Part shown: piece after piece, positions 1-11,498 of the stretch
How the letters are laid out: every line of letters starts with the position of its first letter
Numbering within the stretch: the stretch's first letter is position 1
NCBI GenBank assembly: GCA_009733715.1
Contig: WMKJ01000051.1
Span: 857 to 64,856 of the forward strand
From: Herpomyces periplanetae
Lineage: Eukaryota; Ascomycota; Laboulbeniomycetes; Herpomycetales; Herpomycetaceae
Direction: 5' to 3'
DNA length: 64,000 nt
The notes under the pieces: generated by a model
Told to the model about the DNA's origin: nothing
Seen by the model: the letters and a program-made list of their open reading frames with translations, nothing else
Databases searched by the model: none
Program-made: the position numbers and the translations under genes

Positions 1-1770
1 TTATTTCGCTCATTACTGAAATCAAGTTCATGTCACTAGCATTATTTTATTCCTTTCCTTAGGACGACCGTTTTAGCGTAAAATACGTTGATTTTATCAC
101 CTTATTTGACGATGGGATATAATTTTTTATACAAGCCCGTAACCAACAAATGTCCATCCTACGTACTCTTTGCTTAGTATCTTTAGGTTAGATAAAGGCA
201 TTATTTTTTGGCAGTTCTGGCAAATAAGAGAATACTGAATTCAGTAGTCTTCTTATTCCCAGGTTTCATATGTTAGCATGTTTTCTATCCATACTCATTT
301 ATGGTTAGGCTATTCTGGTCAGTCTAACCTTGACATCTAGCTCTATACAGCTATACATAGTTGCGACCTTGGTATACTGAACCGGTCCTCGTATGCAAAT
401 GTTTTACATGAGTAGAATATGTTTCCGAGTCTAGCGATTGGAAAGTTTCATCCCCCGCAAAATCATGGGATTTTGGGAACCTCAACTTTGGCTTTTGCAG
501 AATTAGTTTCGCCTTTCCGTATCTTCAATTGGTCAAGAAAGCTAATGTAACATAAACATCACAGTTTCAAAGGTCCTTGTTTGACCATTCGCTCGACCCA
601 TTATATTATCCTGAGACAGAATAACTAGTCGGTATAGGCCAATGGCTCAAAATTAACGGCTTGAAAAACATTCTTTGGCTTGCCTTTTGGTCAATTTATC
701 AATAATTTTAACATGATCCGCTTGAGGACAGTATTCAAAGATAACTAAACACATTTTACGCTACTCGATCTGCATTTAGAGAGCTTACATCTTCCTCTTC
801 TGAAACTTACTTCAACCTAACAGTATCGTTTACACATTCAATTGACTTTTCATTGGTTGTACATTTTGTGGAATTTTCTCTTTACCCTCGCTGATTTATT
901 GTCTTACATACAAGTTCTATTTCTTCCCACAGGAGTTTATTTTGTACAGTGGGCATATTTTTTCCTTGTATACCCCTTTGATCATTCATGTTCGATTAGT
1001 ATTCCGGACAATTCATCCCTGGGAAAATCACATATCCGTATGCAACTCTTGTCTTTTGTTGCATGTTTCTTCTGCTTGACGGATACATTTACGTTTTCAA
1101 TTGACATACTCGGTCTTCACTAGTTGTGGCTCAAACCTTTTGAGTTACAACTCGACCAATATACTTAACGCATGACAAAAGTAACTCGCTCCGGAACCAC
1201 CTACAGTGGTAAGCAGCAGACTCTAGCATGAATGAGAGAAAGCTTGCCTTTCCAGGAATTGTCATAAGGAGAGAATTGAGTAACCAATCTTGTTCGACAG
1301 ATTACACATTTTGTAGAGTTACTGAGATTTTACTACATTCTTGTTCAAAGGTATCAGACATAATTTTTGCGGTGATTGTACCTCGACCGGTCAGGTGTTC
1401 TTGGAGGGACGGTCCTTAGGCGGGCCATAAGTAGACCTGTTCCTTTTTTCATCTGTGCTTTCCATGCGTAATTTGTTTGTCGGTTACCGTCTTATGTCAT
1501 CATTGATCAATGTTCCGTATCATGAAAGGAACCCTGAAGATTACGATGAGAAAAAGACGGCTCAATAGTAGAAGCCGCTCGTCTCCAACCTACTGTCGAC
1601 TTGTTGTCATGAAGTTAATATTCAAGTTGCAGAAGAACTCTTCACTATCTTGTGCTTTGTAGCGGTATCCCTTTGTTAGTAGACGCTAGTCATATGGGAA
1701 ATACACCGTCACAATGCCAACAATGGCTCCTTCTATTTCAAGTGGATTGAAAGACAGGAAAAAAATCGCT

Positions 1771-1830
1771 TACGAAAAGGATAATCCAAAACAAGAGAGT
1801 GAGCAAGCGATGGATAAGAGAAACAATGGA
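1771..1830 (+). repeat. Degenerate dispersed repeat, copy 1
   Basis: This stretch begins TACGAAAAGG-TAATCCAAAA-AAG and continues with a GAGCAAGC...GATGGATAAGAG...CAAT block. The same order of blocks, with substitutions and small indels, recurs in the same orientation at 3381-3449, about 1.6 kb away. It was recognised by eye. No repeat family is assigned. Confidence 0.5.
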
Positions 1831-3380
1831 CAAAAATAGCAAAATCTGTAGTAATCCCCATACTCGGCACTTTCCCACAGTGTAATTGTGCTCAAATTTT
1901 TGTGAGCAATTAGCGATCGTTTTGGAATTGATTCTTTTGTTGGTACTGCCAAGAACCTGGGGTGGACATTTTACGCCTTCATGTTATCATCCAATGCGAC
2001 AGTACTGTTCTCTGCCGTGTCAAACTTAATTTGGCTTTAGCCACAATTAACATTTCCTTTAGTGTTGCCGGTCACATACATAATTTTCACGTGACTTGAA
2101 ATATGTTTTTACAAAAACGTTTATCGGGCACCGAAAACGGTAAAGTTCTCATCATTTTTCACGACACCAGAGTTCTGGTTGAAAGTACTATATGGTCAGA
2201 TACAGTAGTGTAAATGTGGGGAAATTGAAATTTCACCACAAAATACTTCATTATGAACTAAGAAATAGTGTTTGAGCTATTTTTATGAAGTTTTGGATGA
2301 CATGGAAGGTTTTGAGCCCTTAAAGTCTTAGGACACCTAAAATCCAAAATTCTGGCGTTGCAAACTGATACGCTGAATCAATCCGAGCTCAGTGGTCACC
2401 CCCCTTCGGTTCAGTTCAACAAAAAATGTATTGAAAAAACCAGTATTCCAAGGATTGGTAAGGGTAAAGTTACATGCTTCATCGGGACCACGAACTTACG
2501 ATGGGATTCCTGCAAGCGAACATCCTAGCTAGTATATGTGATCAACATCACTTTGGCGTATAAAGACATGCTGTAGCAGTCCCTTTGCCATACGTTGGTA
2601 CCATACCGCAAAAATACACTTCTCGCAGCGCTAGAGACACCTGCTTGCCTATAGCGACGCGTCTATGCCGCTTTGCTAATTATAACTTCACCAGATTTTC
2701 CCTTAACTCAAACTGGCAATTTTATTTATTCGCTTTGAATACTTTGATCTTTGATTTCCCAAGGTATTTCCTGCTATAGTGAATACTCGTTGAGTTGGAT
2801 TTCTTTCCTGTACAATACGCTGTATTGTATAAAGTCTTAACCGCCCTGTATTTAACTTTGCGTTTATTCTTTTTGCTTAATTCTTGTTACGTGAGCCCCA
2901 TGTTAAGTATTGATAGCACCCTTTGGTCTATGCAAATTTACACCTTTTGCTGGTTCGTTGTCTTGCTTGTGTTTGGCTGTGCTCTCTCAACGGTAAACCG
3001 TTTACCTGGCTTCCCCTCTACTTTCAGTATAGGGACCATTGGTCGACATCATAATCGTATCCTTCACATACGGCTAGCGTTGGCCGATCAAGGGATACGC
3101 ATCACTTCAGGGTATAACACAGTGGAAAGTCATCCTAAGACTCTGATAGGAGCATTCAAGCGAAGGCTGACAGCGCGTGAAAAAAGAGCAGTTACTTTCA
3201 CCGAGTTATTCACCCTTCCGGATTATCAGGACTTCACATTATTTTGTCCACCATTGGTAATCACATCCGTAACATATACTTTTGGCCGTCAGCGTTAGGC
3301 ATACGTGAAATTTATGTTAAAAATGTTAACACAGGATTCTTCCGGTTGCCGTAGAGTAAGAGATGAGAGTATAGATGATC

Positions 3381-3449
3381 TACGAAAAGGTTAATCCAAA
3401 AGAAGCAGGAGAACAAGCAACTAACAGATAAGGAAATTGATGGATAAAA
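3381..3449 (+). repeat. Degenerate dispersed repeat, copy 2
   Basis: Second copy of the repeat at 1771-1830. It starts TACGAAAAGGTTAATCCAAA and then has GAACAAGC and GATGGATAAAAGGGGCAAT blocks, with a short extra segment between them relative to copy 1. No target-site duplication or terminal repeat was recognised around either copy. Confidence 0.5.
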
Positions 3450-5385
3450 GGGGCAATCCATGTTTAAGATGGAACATGGATTTCAACAAAGTGGGAAGAA
3501 GCGCGTAACGTGTTGCAGAACGGGATACAGACCTCATACCATAAGGAAGAAAGTACAGGAAGCGAATTATAAAATTCAAACTAAAACTGAGGTACGAAAT
3601 CACTAAATGATTACCAGGGCGGAAGTGAACGGGAAGAAGACGCCGGGGACAGCATTCATTTAGAGTTGGCCTGGGAGAATTTGGCATGACATTAGAGCCC
3701 TATTAACGTCCAGCCTTTTTCTTGAAATTGGGACACAAAGAAGTGGCGTCAACTTGTTGACGTGGATGGTGACGGGCCGATGATTGCATTGGAAAGGTGG
3801 TTTTCATGGGGGAATTGAGGGACGTGACCAGTGGGATGGCTAGAGTACTACTAATGACAGAAATCTAGGGGTCGCGGCGAGGTGTGTACAAGGAAAAGTT
3901 TTGGGCGGTTTCTGATAAGTCAAAGAGCGCTTATGGTAATTGGAGGGGGATCTCGCTTGGGGCTTATAGCAGGTTTGAAATTACACCACTACGGTTTGGT
4001 GATATGGACAAAACATATAACTTAGGTCACAGTTACAGGCGTTTGGAGTAATGGTATATCGGTGAGTTTTTGGTAGACTGTAGCGAAAGAGAAGCCATTA
4101 GGACTGGGATGGTTCACAGTACTATTGGGTAAGATTGGAGCTTTGAAGGTTAAGGATTCTAAATTAAAAATTCAGAAAGCCATTCACGTGACTCTATGTT
4201 TTGTGTAAAATAGTTCCAGCACCATTTCATAGTCGATATCGCGGTTAGTCAAGGCGTAAACTTCAAGATCCTATGTTGGAAGATCCAAACCGTAAAGGCC
4301 GTATTATCAAGGAGTAATTGAGCATGGCCGGGGCTAATGGAGATATATTGTAAAGATTCAGGTGTGGGAAGTCTATGTTGGGAAAAAGATTGTGTGGAGT
4401 TGGGTACAAAAATGGAGTATTGGGGGAATGGGGAATAAAATGAAGCTGTAACGGGACAGTCACGGGGGGGTTTTCTGGCAAAATTGGGAAAAAACACTAA
4501 TTGGAAAGGGAAATGCAGTTACTAGGGGATTTTAAGACAATGATGATAAAATAGTTTAGTTTAGGAGAGGAATAAAATGAGACAGTAGCATAAGTTAGAG
4601 GTATAAGGGTGAAAATGTAGCAGAGATGAATTTTAAGACAAAGAGGGGAAAACGGTTTTGGCAGATTTAGTGGGAGTGAGATGGGCATAGAGTTTGGTTA
4701 TGCGGGGAAGGGACCTTTGGGGGGTATTTTGGAAGGGGAAGGGTAATAATTTGGTCGATGTGGGGATAGGGATTGTAGAGTATGAAAAAGGGATGTGGGT
4801 GTCTGGTAAGTTGAGGAAAGAAACGCAATATAAAGAGGGATTTTCTCAAAATTTATCAATATAATTGTGAGTTTGGGGGTGGGTTGGGGTGGATGTGTAT
4901 GTATGTAGTTAGGTTGTGACAAAGTGGATCGTGTACTGTTTAGGCAATTGAGGAAATTTGACCAAGGGACTAGGAGTAATTATAATAGCATGAATGTGGG
5001 ATATGTAATGCATAAAATAAAGGTTATATTTGTGTGCTGTACAAAAAGGAAAGGAAAAAGTTTGTTGGTAGGTGTGAGAAAACAGGGTGGAGGAATTGAA
5101 GATGTAGGGGCAAAATAATCACAAAAAGACGGCTTTCAATAGTACTTTTATGCAAGACTTATCTCTCATATACGCATGAACCCAAACATAGGAGGTTTCA
5201 GAAAAAGGACAGAAGACGAATTTTCGGATGTTATCATAACTGAGAATCTTGTCAGATGAGCCGTACAGGAAAATTTGGGAGGAAACAACTTCTAAATCCG
5301 GAGTAGGGAAAGGGCGTATATAGAAAGGGTCGGGTTGAAGAATGTTAGTGATTTTTGTACTAGCAGTTATTTTGCTGGATGGAAC

Positions 5386-6102
5386 GTATAACGATTCTAA
5401 GGAAAGTTAGTGAGAAAGGTAGGGGAATGATGGAACAAACACATACGGTATGGTTGATTACGGTCTAGCCTAGCTTGGATAGTATTCTGTTGGCTAATTT
5501 GAAAGATTAGCCTGTACGGGTGGATGGATTGTTAATTGAGACTGCAACAAGGGAGGTATAAAGAAGATGAGCACATACCTTTTGGGTCGAATGGGAGTGT
5601 AACTAGAATAGCTTGTAGTATAGGTGAAGATGATTTGATTATTATCACCTACAGTTAAAAAGACCGTACTCCAATTAATATCGAATGGGTAGAAAGGGTA
5701 ATTTTTGGGTACGGGAGACAAGTAAAATTCCTTGTTGAAATATGAACAAGAGTCAGTATATTCATTAGTGGGACTGGCGTCGGGTTCACTTGTAGATGGG
5801 TGTGAAAGTGGGGGTTTGTCAGAAGACAAGGCACGAGTTTTAGGTTCACGATTATTGTTTAGTTTTTTGGATACAGTGGGTGGAGAATTAGGGACAGCGG
5901 GTGGAGAATTAGGAACAGCGGGTGGAGAATTAGGGACAGCGGGTGGATCTAAAAGAGTTGTATCGAAATTGGTAACATAGTACTGAGCATCGTACAAAAA
6001 TTGTTCATAAGTAGGTCTAGAAAGTGATGTGATATTATCGGGCTGAATGTGATCCGAAGGATAGACGTAAGGGATGAGTAGAAGCCAAAGTAAAGACATC
6101 AT
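5386..6102 (-). CDS. Candidate small secreted Pro-rich protein
   Basis: The minus-strand frame opens at ATG 6100-6102 with a hydrophobic, signal-peptide-like start (MMSLLWLLLIPYVYP). It then has a Pro/Ser/Asn-rich linker containing a tandem heptapeptide (PPAVPNS, three to four copies) and a Tyr/Ser/Thr-rich second half. After codon 174 there is a good 5' splice site, AAAAG|GTATGTGC, at 5578. A matching acceptor with a CTAAC branch point ends at 5397 (ACTAACTTTCCTTAG). That join adds only about 11 residues before a stop, giving roughly 185 residues; reading straight through gives 202. No family is recognised. It could be a cell-surface or effector-like protein, or a chance frame. It stands alone at the edge of the gene-poor region, so confidence is low. 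Confidence 0.35.
5878..5947. repeat. 21-bp tandem repeat (3.3 copies)
   Basis: The unit GGGTGGAGAATTAGGGACAGC occurs at 5878-5898, 5899-5919 (one mismatch) and 5920-5940, followed by a 7-bp partial copy. The unit length is a multiple of three. On the minus strand it encodes the PPAVPNS heptad of the candidate secreted protein, so the array may vary in copy number without breaking the frame. Confidence 0.85.
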
Positions 6103-6493
6103 GATACAAGTAGTAGAAATCTACGCTAACTAAAGAAACATGCATACTTGTCTAAGGGGACGGACGGGGGTGCTCTTTAAAGAATGATGAAAATCCGGAC
6201 TAAATAGAATCAGAAGATTCTACCCTGGAAAAGCTTAGCGGGAAATGAAATAAGAAATTCCACATAAACTCAACCGACTTAAGTAAAATCGAATTATTTT
6301 CATTTCAATCTTTCACCCCAAATCACTCGCCCCAACCAATTTCCTTCCGCTAATTCAGCCACCAAGCTTCTACACCGCCACACCACCCTGTACATCACAT
6401 GACCAATGTGGTATTTGATGATTTTTGGGATGGGCGCGTTGGGGAAGGGATTTGGAGGAATTTTTAGATTTTTGTCGGATTGATTTATTCCTT
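6103..6493. other. Intergenic, upstream of the phosphatase
   Basis: About 390 bp between the candidate secreted protein (leftward) and the phosphatase (rightward), probably a shared 5' region. The part after about 6300 turns CT-rich on the plus strand. No specific site is recognised. Confidence 0.5.
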
Positions 6494-7805
6494 ATGGTTT
6501 CTCTATCTTCAAGCTTGACGGCTCTTTGCGGATCAGATCTTAAAAATGAATGCTTTGCTGCTTATTCCAATGAACTAAAAAATGCTACAGCTTCTTTACC
6601 CCCCTTCTTAAAATTATCACCCGACGGTAAGACTATCCATTCTATTGTGTTTCTCCCCGCCCTTTGGTTCATCGTACTTACACGCTTCTAGAAATTGGGC
6701 AAAAATTTTTCGAAATCGAATGGACACACCGTTCCACTCTACTTCAGTCAAATTATTCATCAGATCTATTATCCAAAAGTATCGGAAAAGATATCACCCA
6801 CTTAAATCGTTACCGAAATGTCTTCCCATTTCCATTTAATCGTGTACACTTACACGTTCCCCCTTCCCAATGCGACTATGTTAATGCTAGTTTAATCGAG
6901 TTAGACACTCTGGATAACAAACAAAAACTTAAATGGATTGCTACCCAGGTACCAAATTCACCCTTTCTCCCCTTCCCTTCCTCAACTAACTTCCCCCCCC
7001 CCTTCCCCAGGGCCCCACTAAACTAACCTCCAGCCATTTTTGGCGTATGCTCCATCCACTATGTGGTCATGATAAACCTCCCGCTATCATCATCATGCTA
7101 ACTCAATTGTGTGAGTCGGGCTTGGATAAATGCTTTCCTTACTTCCCCTTAACTCTACAACAAAATTCCATACCCCTCAACCAAGAAGATTACTTTTCCG
7201 ATCACTGGATCGGTAAAATTACCCTCGAATGCATTCATCATAACCCTCCAACCCAATCAACCTTACGCCAACTTAATCTATCCTTTGATCCTCCCCCTTC
7301 TCCTCACAAACCTATCAAAGCATGGCATTTTTTATTTAACGCTTGGCCCGACAATTCCCTTCCCCAACCCAGCGATTCTATCGCCTTAATCCGTTTCATC
7401 GCAATGATACAACAAGCCTCTTACTCCATCCATCCCCCCGGTATCTCTTCCCCTCATCTTCTACCCCCCGTCGTACATTGTTCTGCCGGAATCGGTAGAT
7501 CCGGTACTTTTATCGCTTTATACTACCTTTTACATGAACTTGACTCTGGAACTTTTGATAATTTTACCCTTCCAACCGATCCCATCGCTGATGTCGTCAA
7601 TCGTTTAAGGCTTCAGAGATACGGTATGGTTCAAACTCCTTCCCAATACCAATTCCTCTACTCCGTTTTACGCGATATATGGCTTGAACGTTGGATCCGT
7701 TTAAAAATTCTTAAACAAACTACCCCCGATCGTGATTTTCTTTCCTTGAATTCCCTGGCTGCATGTGTTGGCCAAATCCCCTCTTCTACCCAATTCACTT
7801 CCTAA
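6494..7805 (+). CDS. Protein tyrosine phosphatase, classical (Ptp1-like)
   Basis: Hydrolyses phosphotyrosine, probably in the cytoplasm. Three exons, 6494-6626, 6692-6948 and 7011-7805, give 394 residues. The introns are 65 and 62 nt; the second has a CTAAC branch point and both joins keep frame. Family landmarks appear in order: an NRYRNV phosphotyrosine-loop motif, DYVNAS, the IATQ|GP motif rebuilt exactly across intron 2, a WPD loop at about residue 242, and the signature HCSAGIGRSGT with catalytic Cys287. A Q-loop-like segment (QTPSQYQF) follows. All catalytic elements are present, so it should be active. The start is the first in-frame ATG; the 5' frame is open further upstream without an ATG, so a short additional 5' exon is possible. 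It resembles fungal Ptp1/Pyp phosphatases that damp MAP-kinase signalling; the exact orthologue is not decided. Confidence 0.93.
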
Positions 7806-8027
7806 CTCCCTCCCCCCATCTCATTACTAATCGCTTCCTCCATCATCTGTCGCCACTATCTCCATTTCTTTTGTGCCCTTATTGAAAATCCCCGCGTCTA
7901 CTTTCAATACCATCCTTTTTCCCTTTCCATACTTTCATCCTGCTTTTATTCTCCCCCCCAAATTTTTTCCTTTCCTTAGTCCATCCATTAATTCCCCAAT
8001 CCCTTCAAAATCCCCTCATCATCTTCA

Positions 8028-9296
8028 ATGACTAAAAGCGTCGAAAACATCATCGCGCGTCAACTGCAAAAGTGAGCCCTCTTTTTACTTTTTTTCCCCA
8101 ATGTATCCCTTAACTTAATATTTAGTCTTTTCAAAATATACGTTAACTTGCTCGTCTATTCCATTCCTGCCCCTCATCTTCTTTCTCGCGTAATCTTCCC
8201 TCTTCAGAGTACGTGAAGGACAGTACTATGAAGCTCACCAACAACTGCGTGTTATTGCAACACGTTACGTTAAACATGGCAACTTGGATTCTGCTACTGA
8301 AATCTTAGCTTCCGGTGCCCGAATGTTATTCGATGAAAATCAACCTGGAAGTGGTCATGATTTATGCATGTATCTACTTGAAATTTTCCTCAAAAATTCC
8401 CTTAATTCTACCCTCCCCAGAAAAGCCATCCTTCTCTCCCTGCTAAGATGTTACCCTGATAAATTCCCTACCAAAAAACGTTTCGTTGATAGCTTGATTC
8501 AGTACGTTCAACCTTTTTCTTAAATCTCCCTTCCTCTCTACACCCTTAACTAACTTTACCCCACCTCCTAGATGGTCTTCAAAATGTTCCGATTATCCTA
8601 CCGGTGATCCCGAAATACACCATGTAGCTGGAACAATCTTTGCTCAAGGTACCCATCTCCCCCTTCCCTTAATCCCCTTCCTTAACTAATCCCTTACCCT
8701 TCAAATATCCATCAGACGGTGATTTTTACCTTGCCGAAAAACATTTCATCCTTGGCACTCCCTCTTCCCCCGACCATCTCGCATCCCTTGAGTATGAATG
8801 GTACACTACCAATCCTAATCATAATGTCGCTGCTTTTGCTTCCCGCTGTCTTCTTCCTTACTTGATCATCGGAAACTTATCTGCTGCTCGTAAATCTTAC
8901 CATCAATTTCTCCTCCTCTACTCCCAATCTTCCCCTCCTTCTCCCCCCCCAAAATCCCTCAAAGTTGAAGGTAAAACCATCTCTTCAACCATCTTCCCCG
9001 ATGCTCCCTTGTTAAACTTTCTATCCCTCTTACTCTCAACCGTTGAACGTGGTGACTCCACCCTATTCAACAGACTTGAATCTCATTATTCCCGCCAATT
9101 TTCCCCCCATATCCCCTGGTCTGATGCCTTGGAACGTATCGGCAATCGTTACTTCGCTTTGCCAATCAAATCTCAAGCTAACCCTCTTCTCGATCTAATG
9201 GGTGGTTTATTCGGAAACTCTTCGCCTCCTCCTGATCCTCACGCTCTCGCGGCTGATGCGTTTGATGAACTGTCCAGATCTCCCGATGTCGATTAA
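8028..9296 (+). CDS. GET4: Get4, GET pathway scaffold
   Basis: Get4 pairs with Get5 and docks Get3, so that tail-anchored proteins are handed from Sgt2 to the ER insertion machinery. Four exons, 8028-8071, 8208-8501, 8572-8648 and 8716-9296, give 331 residues, close to the usual 310-330. Intron lengths are 136, 70 and 67 nt, and the joins keep frame. The N-terminal block reads KVREGQYYEAHQQLR then YVKHGN, followed by a G-S-G-HDL helix, the typical Get4 alpha-solenoid start. The WSSKCSDY...GDPEIHHV segment is split over two small exons and would be missed by single-frame gene finding. The C-terminus is Pro/Ser-rich and ends in an acidic tail. The gene converges on the FAF1-like gene with only 46 bp between stop codons. 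Confidence 0.9.
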
Positions 9297-9342
9297 CCAA
9301 TCTTACGCTCTCCTCCCTCCCCAACCCTTTGGAATTTTCCCT

Positions 9343-10376
9343 TTACTTCATTCCCTTCCCACGTCCCCTCCTCTTCTTCCTCATGGCCGATTTCTCTAAA
9401 ATTATCCCTGCCTCTCGGGCTTCTTTGCGTCGATTCAACTCTCGCTTTGCTGCTTTTTTATCAATCCCTTTCCTCTTTGCCATTGGTATGTTTACCTCGC
9501 AAAACGCTTCTTTTTTTGCACCAAGCGCTCGTGCATGTAGATCCATTCCTTTAAGTCTATTTCGTCCCGTCAATTTAACCAATCCTAAATAATTTCCCTT
9601 TGATATACTTTCTCCCCTTTTTCCCATGTTCTCCATTTCCTTTCGCAATAAATGTGATTCACGCAACAACCTTTGTAGTGCAGCATCATTAACCATATTT
9701 TCCCTCTCATTTTCATCAGCATGTACTTTATTCCGCTTCTTCACGTCCGCCTCTTGATCTTTCTTCCCTTCCCCCTCCTCTACCTCACACCTGAACCTGT
9801 CTAGTTCCGGCGGCTTACAAGACTAATAAGTTCCTCCCCGTTCCATTAGTCGTTGCTTTCACATTTAAGCACCAAACCTTCTTGAAAATTTCTTCCCTTA
9901 CCATAAACATCCTTTCCTCCCTTTTATCCCGCCCCCTCGTCATTATAGTCGACAAATTTGATGTCGGTGCTATCACTTTTTCAATACAATCATCATCCTT
10001 TAACTTGACCCTTGAATTCGTCTGTTGTCTATCATGAATCTCTCCCCACGAATCTTCTCTATTATCCCATGAAAATCCACTCCACTCACTTTCGTTATCC
10101 AATAAATCCCTATCTACAAATACCACTCTCAGCTTACCCCTTCACACATGAGTCAATTTCCCCTTGAGTTTACATACCATAGTTCAACTTTTCCTCGTCT
10201 AAACCTTTAAATGTATCTTGAAAATGTCGTTTAAACACGTCCTCTACATGATTGTCTAAAGAATCATCATCACTTTTACCCTCTCTGCCCTCAACATTCC
10301 CCCCTGGTTTATCCAACTCTTTTTTATAGATCCTCTTAACCCGACTGTATTCTCCCACTCCACGCCCCGACGCCAT
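9343..10376 (-). CDS. FAF1: FAF1-like 40S ribosome biogenesis protein
   Basis: Three exons on the minus strand, 10376-10178, 10113-9902 and 9822-9343, give 296 residues. The introns are 64 and 79 nt with good donors (G|GTATGT, ATG|GTAAGG) and acceptors (TTTGTAG, CTTATTAG). The first two-thirds are charged and look disordered. The last 110 residues hold the conserved part: a DAALQRLLRESHLL helix, then LTGRNRLKGMDLHARALG, then NIPMAKRKGI, then a basic helix ending EAGIILEK. This order matches, from memory, yeast Faf1 (C1orf131-related), an SSU-processome factor that binds Krr1 and is needed for 18S rRNA maturation in the nucleolus. The protein is shorter at the C-terminus than I recall for yeast Faf1, ending in a basic GRGKGMK tail. 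The assignment is by motif memory only. Confidence 0.65.
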
Positions 10377-10467
10377 GAGCTTTGCTTCAAAGTAACTTAA
10401 ATTCCCTTCGTATTATATACAATATATACTCAGCGTGACACGACAAAATTAATTCTTAGAACTCCCC

Positions 10468-10653
10468 ATGTCTCACGCCCTGATCCCCCAGCTGTTTTCC
10501 CTCGATTCCTCTTCCTCGGCCAAACTTTACTCCATGCTGACTAAATCTCCAAAAGGTGCTGTTCACGTTTGTCGTGTCGAGAATACTAAACTAATTTTAC
10601 CATATTTCATTTCGTCAATTAATCTTTGTATTAAATATTTGCTTCCCTTTTGA
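10468..10653 (+). CDS. Possible first exon of an unidentified gene
   Basis: An ATG at 10468 opens a 61-codon frame beginning MSHALIPQLFSLDSSSSAKL, preceded by a TATATA-rich stretch near 10420-10435. The first 40 residues look protein-like; the rest drifts into AT-rich sequence, suggesting an unrecognised splice donor. Further frames with protein-like sequence and splice-like borders follow: about 10927-10990, and 11091-11210 after the acceptor TTGATATTTTAG. I could not join them convincingly or name a family. The whole could be one small multi-exon gene ending before 11450, or chance. Confidence 0.25.
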   Translation: MSHALIPQLFSLDSSSSAKLYSMLTKSPKGAVHVCRVENTKLILPYFISSINLCIKYLLPF

Positions 10654-11498
10654 TCAATTCGTAGTTACCAGGCATCCCAAATTTTTCCTAAATATTCAAT
10701 GCTTCTCTTTTCCGTCAAAAACATATGTTTACATCCTTACAAATACTCTAACTCTCCATACAATATTACAACTTCGTCTCTACTTATCAATTACCTCGAG
10801 ATTTTGTTTTTATTAACCACCTTATTGTCCGTGAAAAATATATCCTCCCCCTCTGTCTCTCTTTCTGTCCAGATTCCTTAATATACGTCTCATTCCCCTT
10901 CTTCCATTCCTCATTTCGCGTCTCTCGACCCCTTCTATACCCTACCTCGCCCTATCGTTGTTGTGCCTCGTCTGCCATTCACGTGACTAGTTCCTTACGT
11001 AATGCTTGTCAAATCTTTCAAAATCCTTCATCAATTCACTAACAAACTAACCCGTCAACTTTCGCCATGTTTTGCCTGTTGATATTTTAGTTGGATCCAT
11101 TCTTTTGTCCAATTTCTTCGCTTCTTTCATTCTTTGCTCCTTTCCCTTCCGAAACGTTCACTTTAGTTTTTCTTAATTCTCCTCATGATCAAAATTCTCC
11201 CTCCTTTTCACATGTATTGTGTACTTACGTTGTGTATCATATCTTTCCCCTCATCTGTTATAGTACTTTTTACTACACCCCCAACTTACTCTATCAATCT
11301 CTTCCCACCCATTTACAATTAATGTGTTTAATTTACTTACGCACTAGCTACCCTGTACCACACTACCCCCTTCATTCTTTCTACTCTTCATTCATCATCC
11401 CTTAACTTCTTTATCCTTCATACGCTTTTAGTCCATTCTTACCGCCTTCACCAACCCCCCATCCCCTACCGCCCCGGATAGTGCGCTTTGCGTGCATC
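10654..11498. other. Unresolved CT-rich stretch before MIP1
   Basis: Pyrimidine-rich on the plus strand. It may contain downstream exons of the candidate at 10468. A CACGTG box (ATTCACGTGACT) lies at 10980-10985. Otherwise nothing is supported. Confidence 0.4.

Larger units (their letters stand above)
1..5395. other. Gene-poor left region
   Basis: No reading frame here shows recognisable domain content, a plausible exon chain or coding-like composition. The longest frame (plus strand, 2795-3298) is 167 codons and matches nothing I know. The segment from about 4270 to 5120 is strikingly poor in C on the plus strand. That makes several minus-strand frames of Pro/Ser/Phe-rich low-complexity sequence, which I treat as composition artefacts. 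A degenerate repeat pair lies at 1771-1830 and 3381-3449. The region may be intergenic, or an old decayed element with no diagnostic part left. Confidence 0.5.

Noticed and set aside
2795-3298. 167-codon plus-strand frame in the gene-poor region
   Set aside because: Hydrophobic, shifting composition with no recognisable motif, no conserved neighbours and no splice support.
4249-4922. Several minus-strand Pro/Ser/Phe-rich frames
   Set aside because: They overlap in different frames and reflect C-poor composition of the plus strand, with no domain or exon logic.
5878-5947. TTAGGG copies as interstitial telomere repeat
   Set aside because: TTAGGG occurs only once per 21-bp unit and is not in uninterrupted tandem, so it is part of the coding repeat.
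5732-5980. Plus-strand 82-codon frame over the 21-bp repeat
   Set aside because: Gly/Glu-rich antisense of the repeat with no initiation context. The minus-strand frame has a signal-peptide-like start and splice sites and is the better choice.
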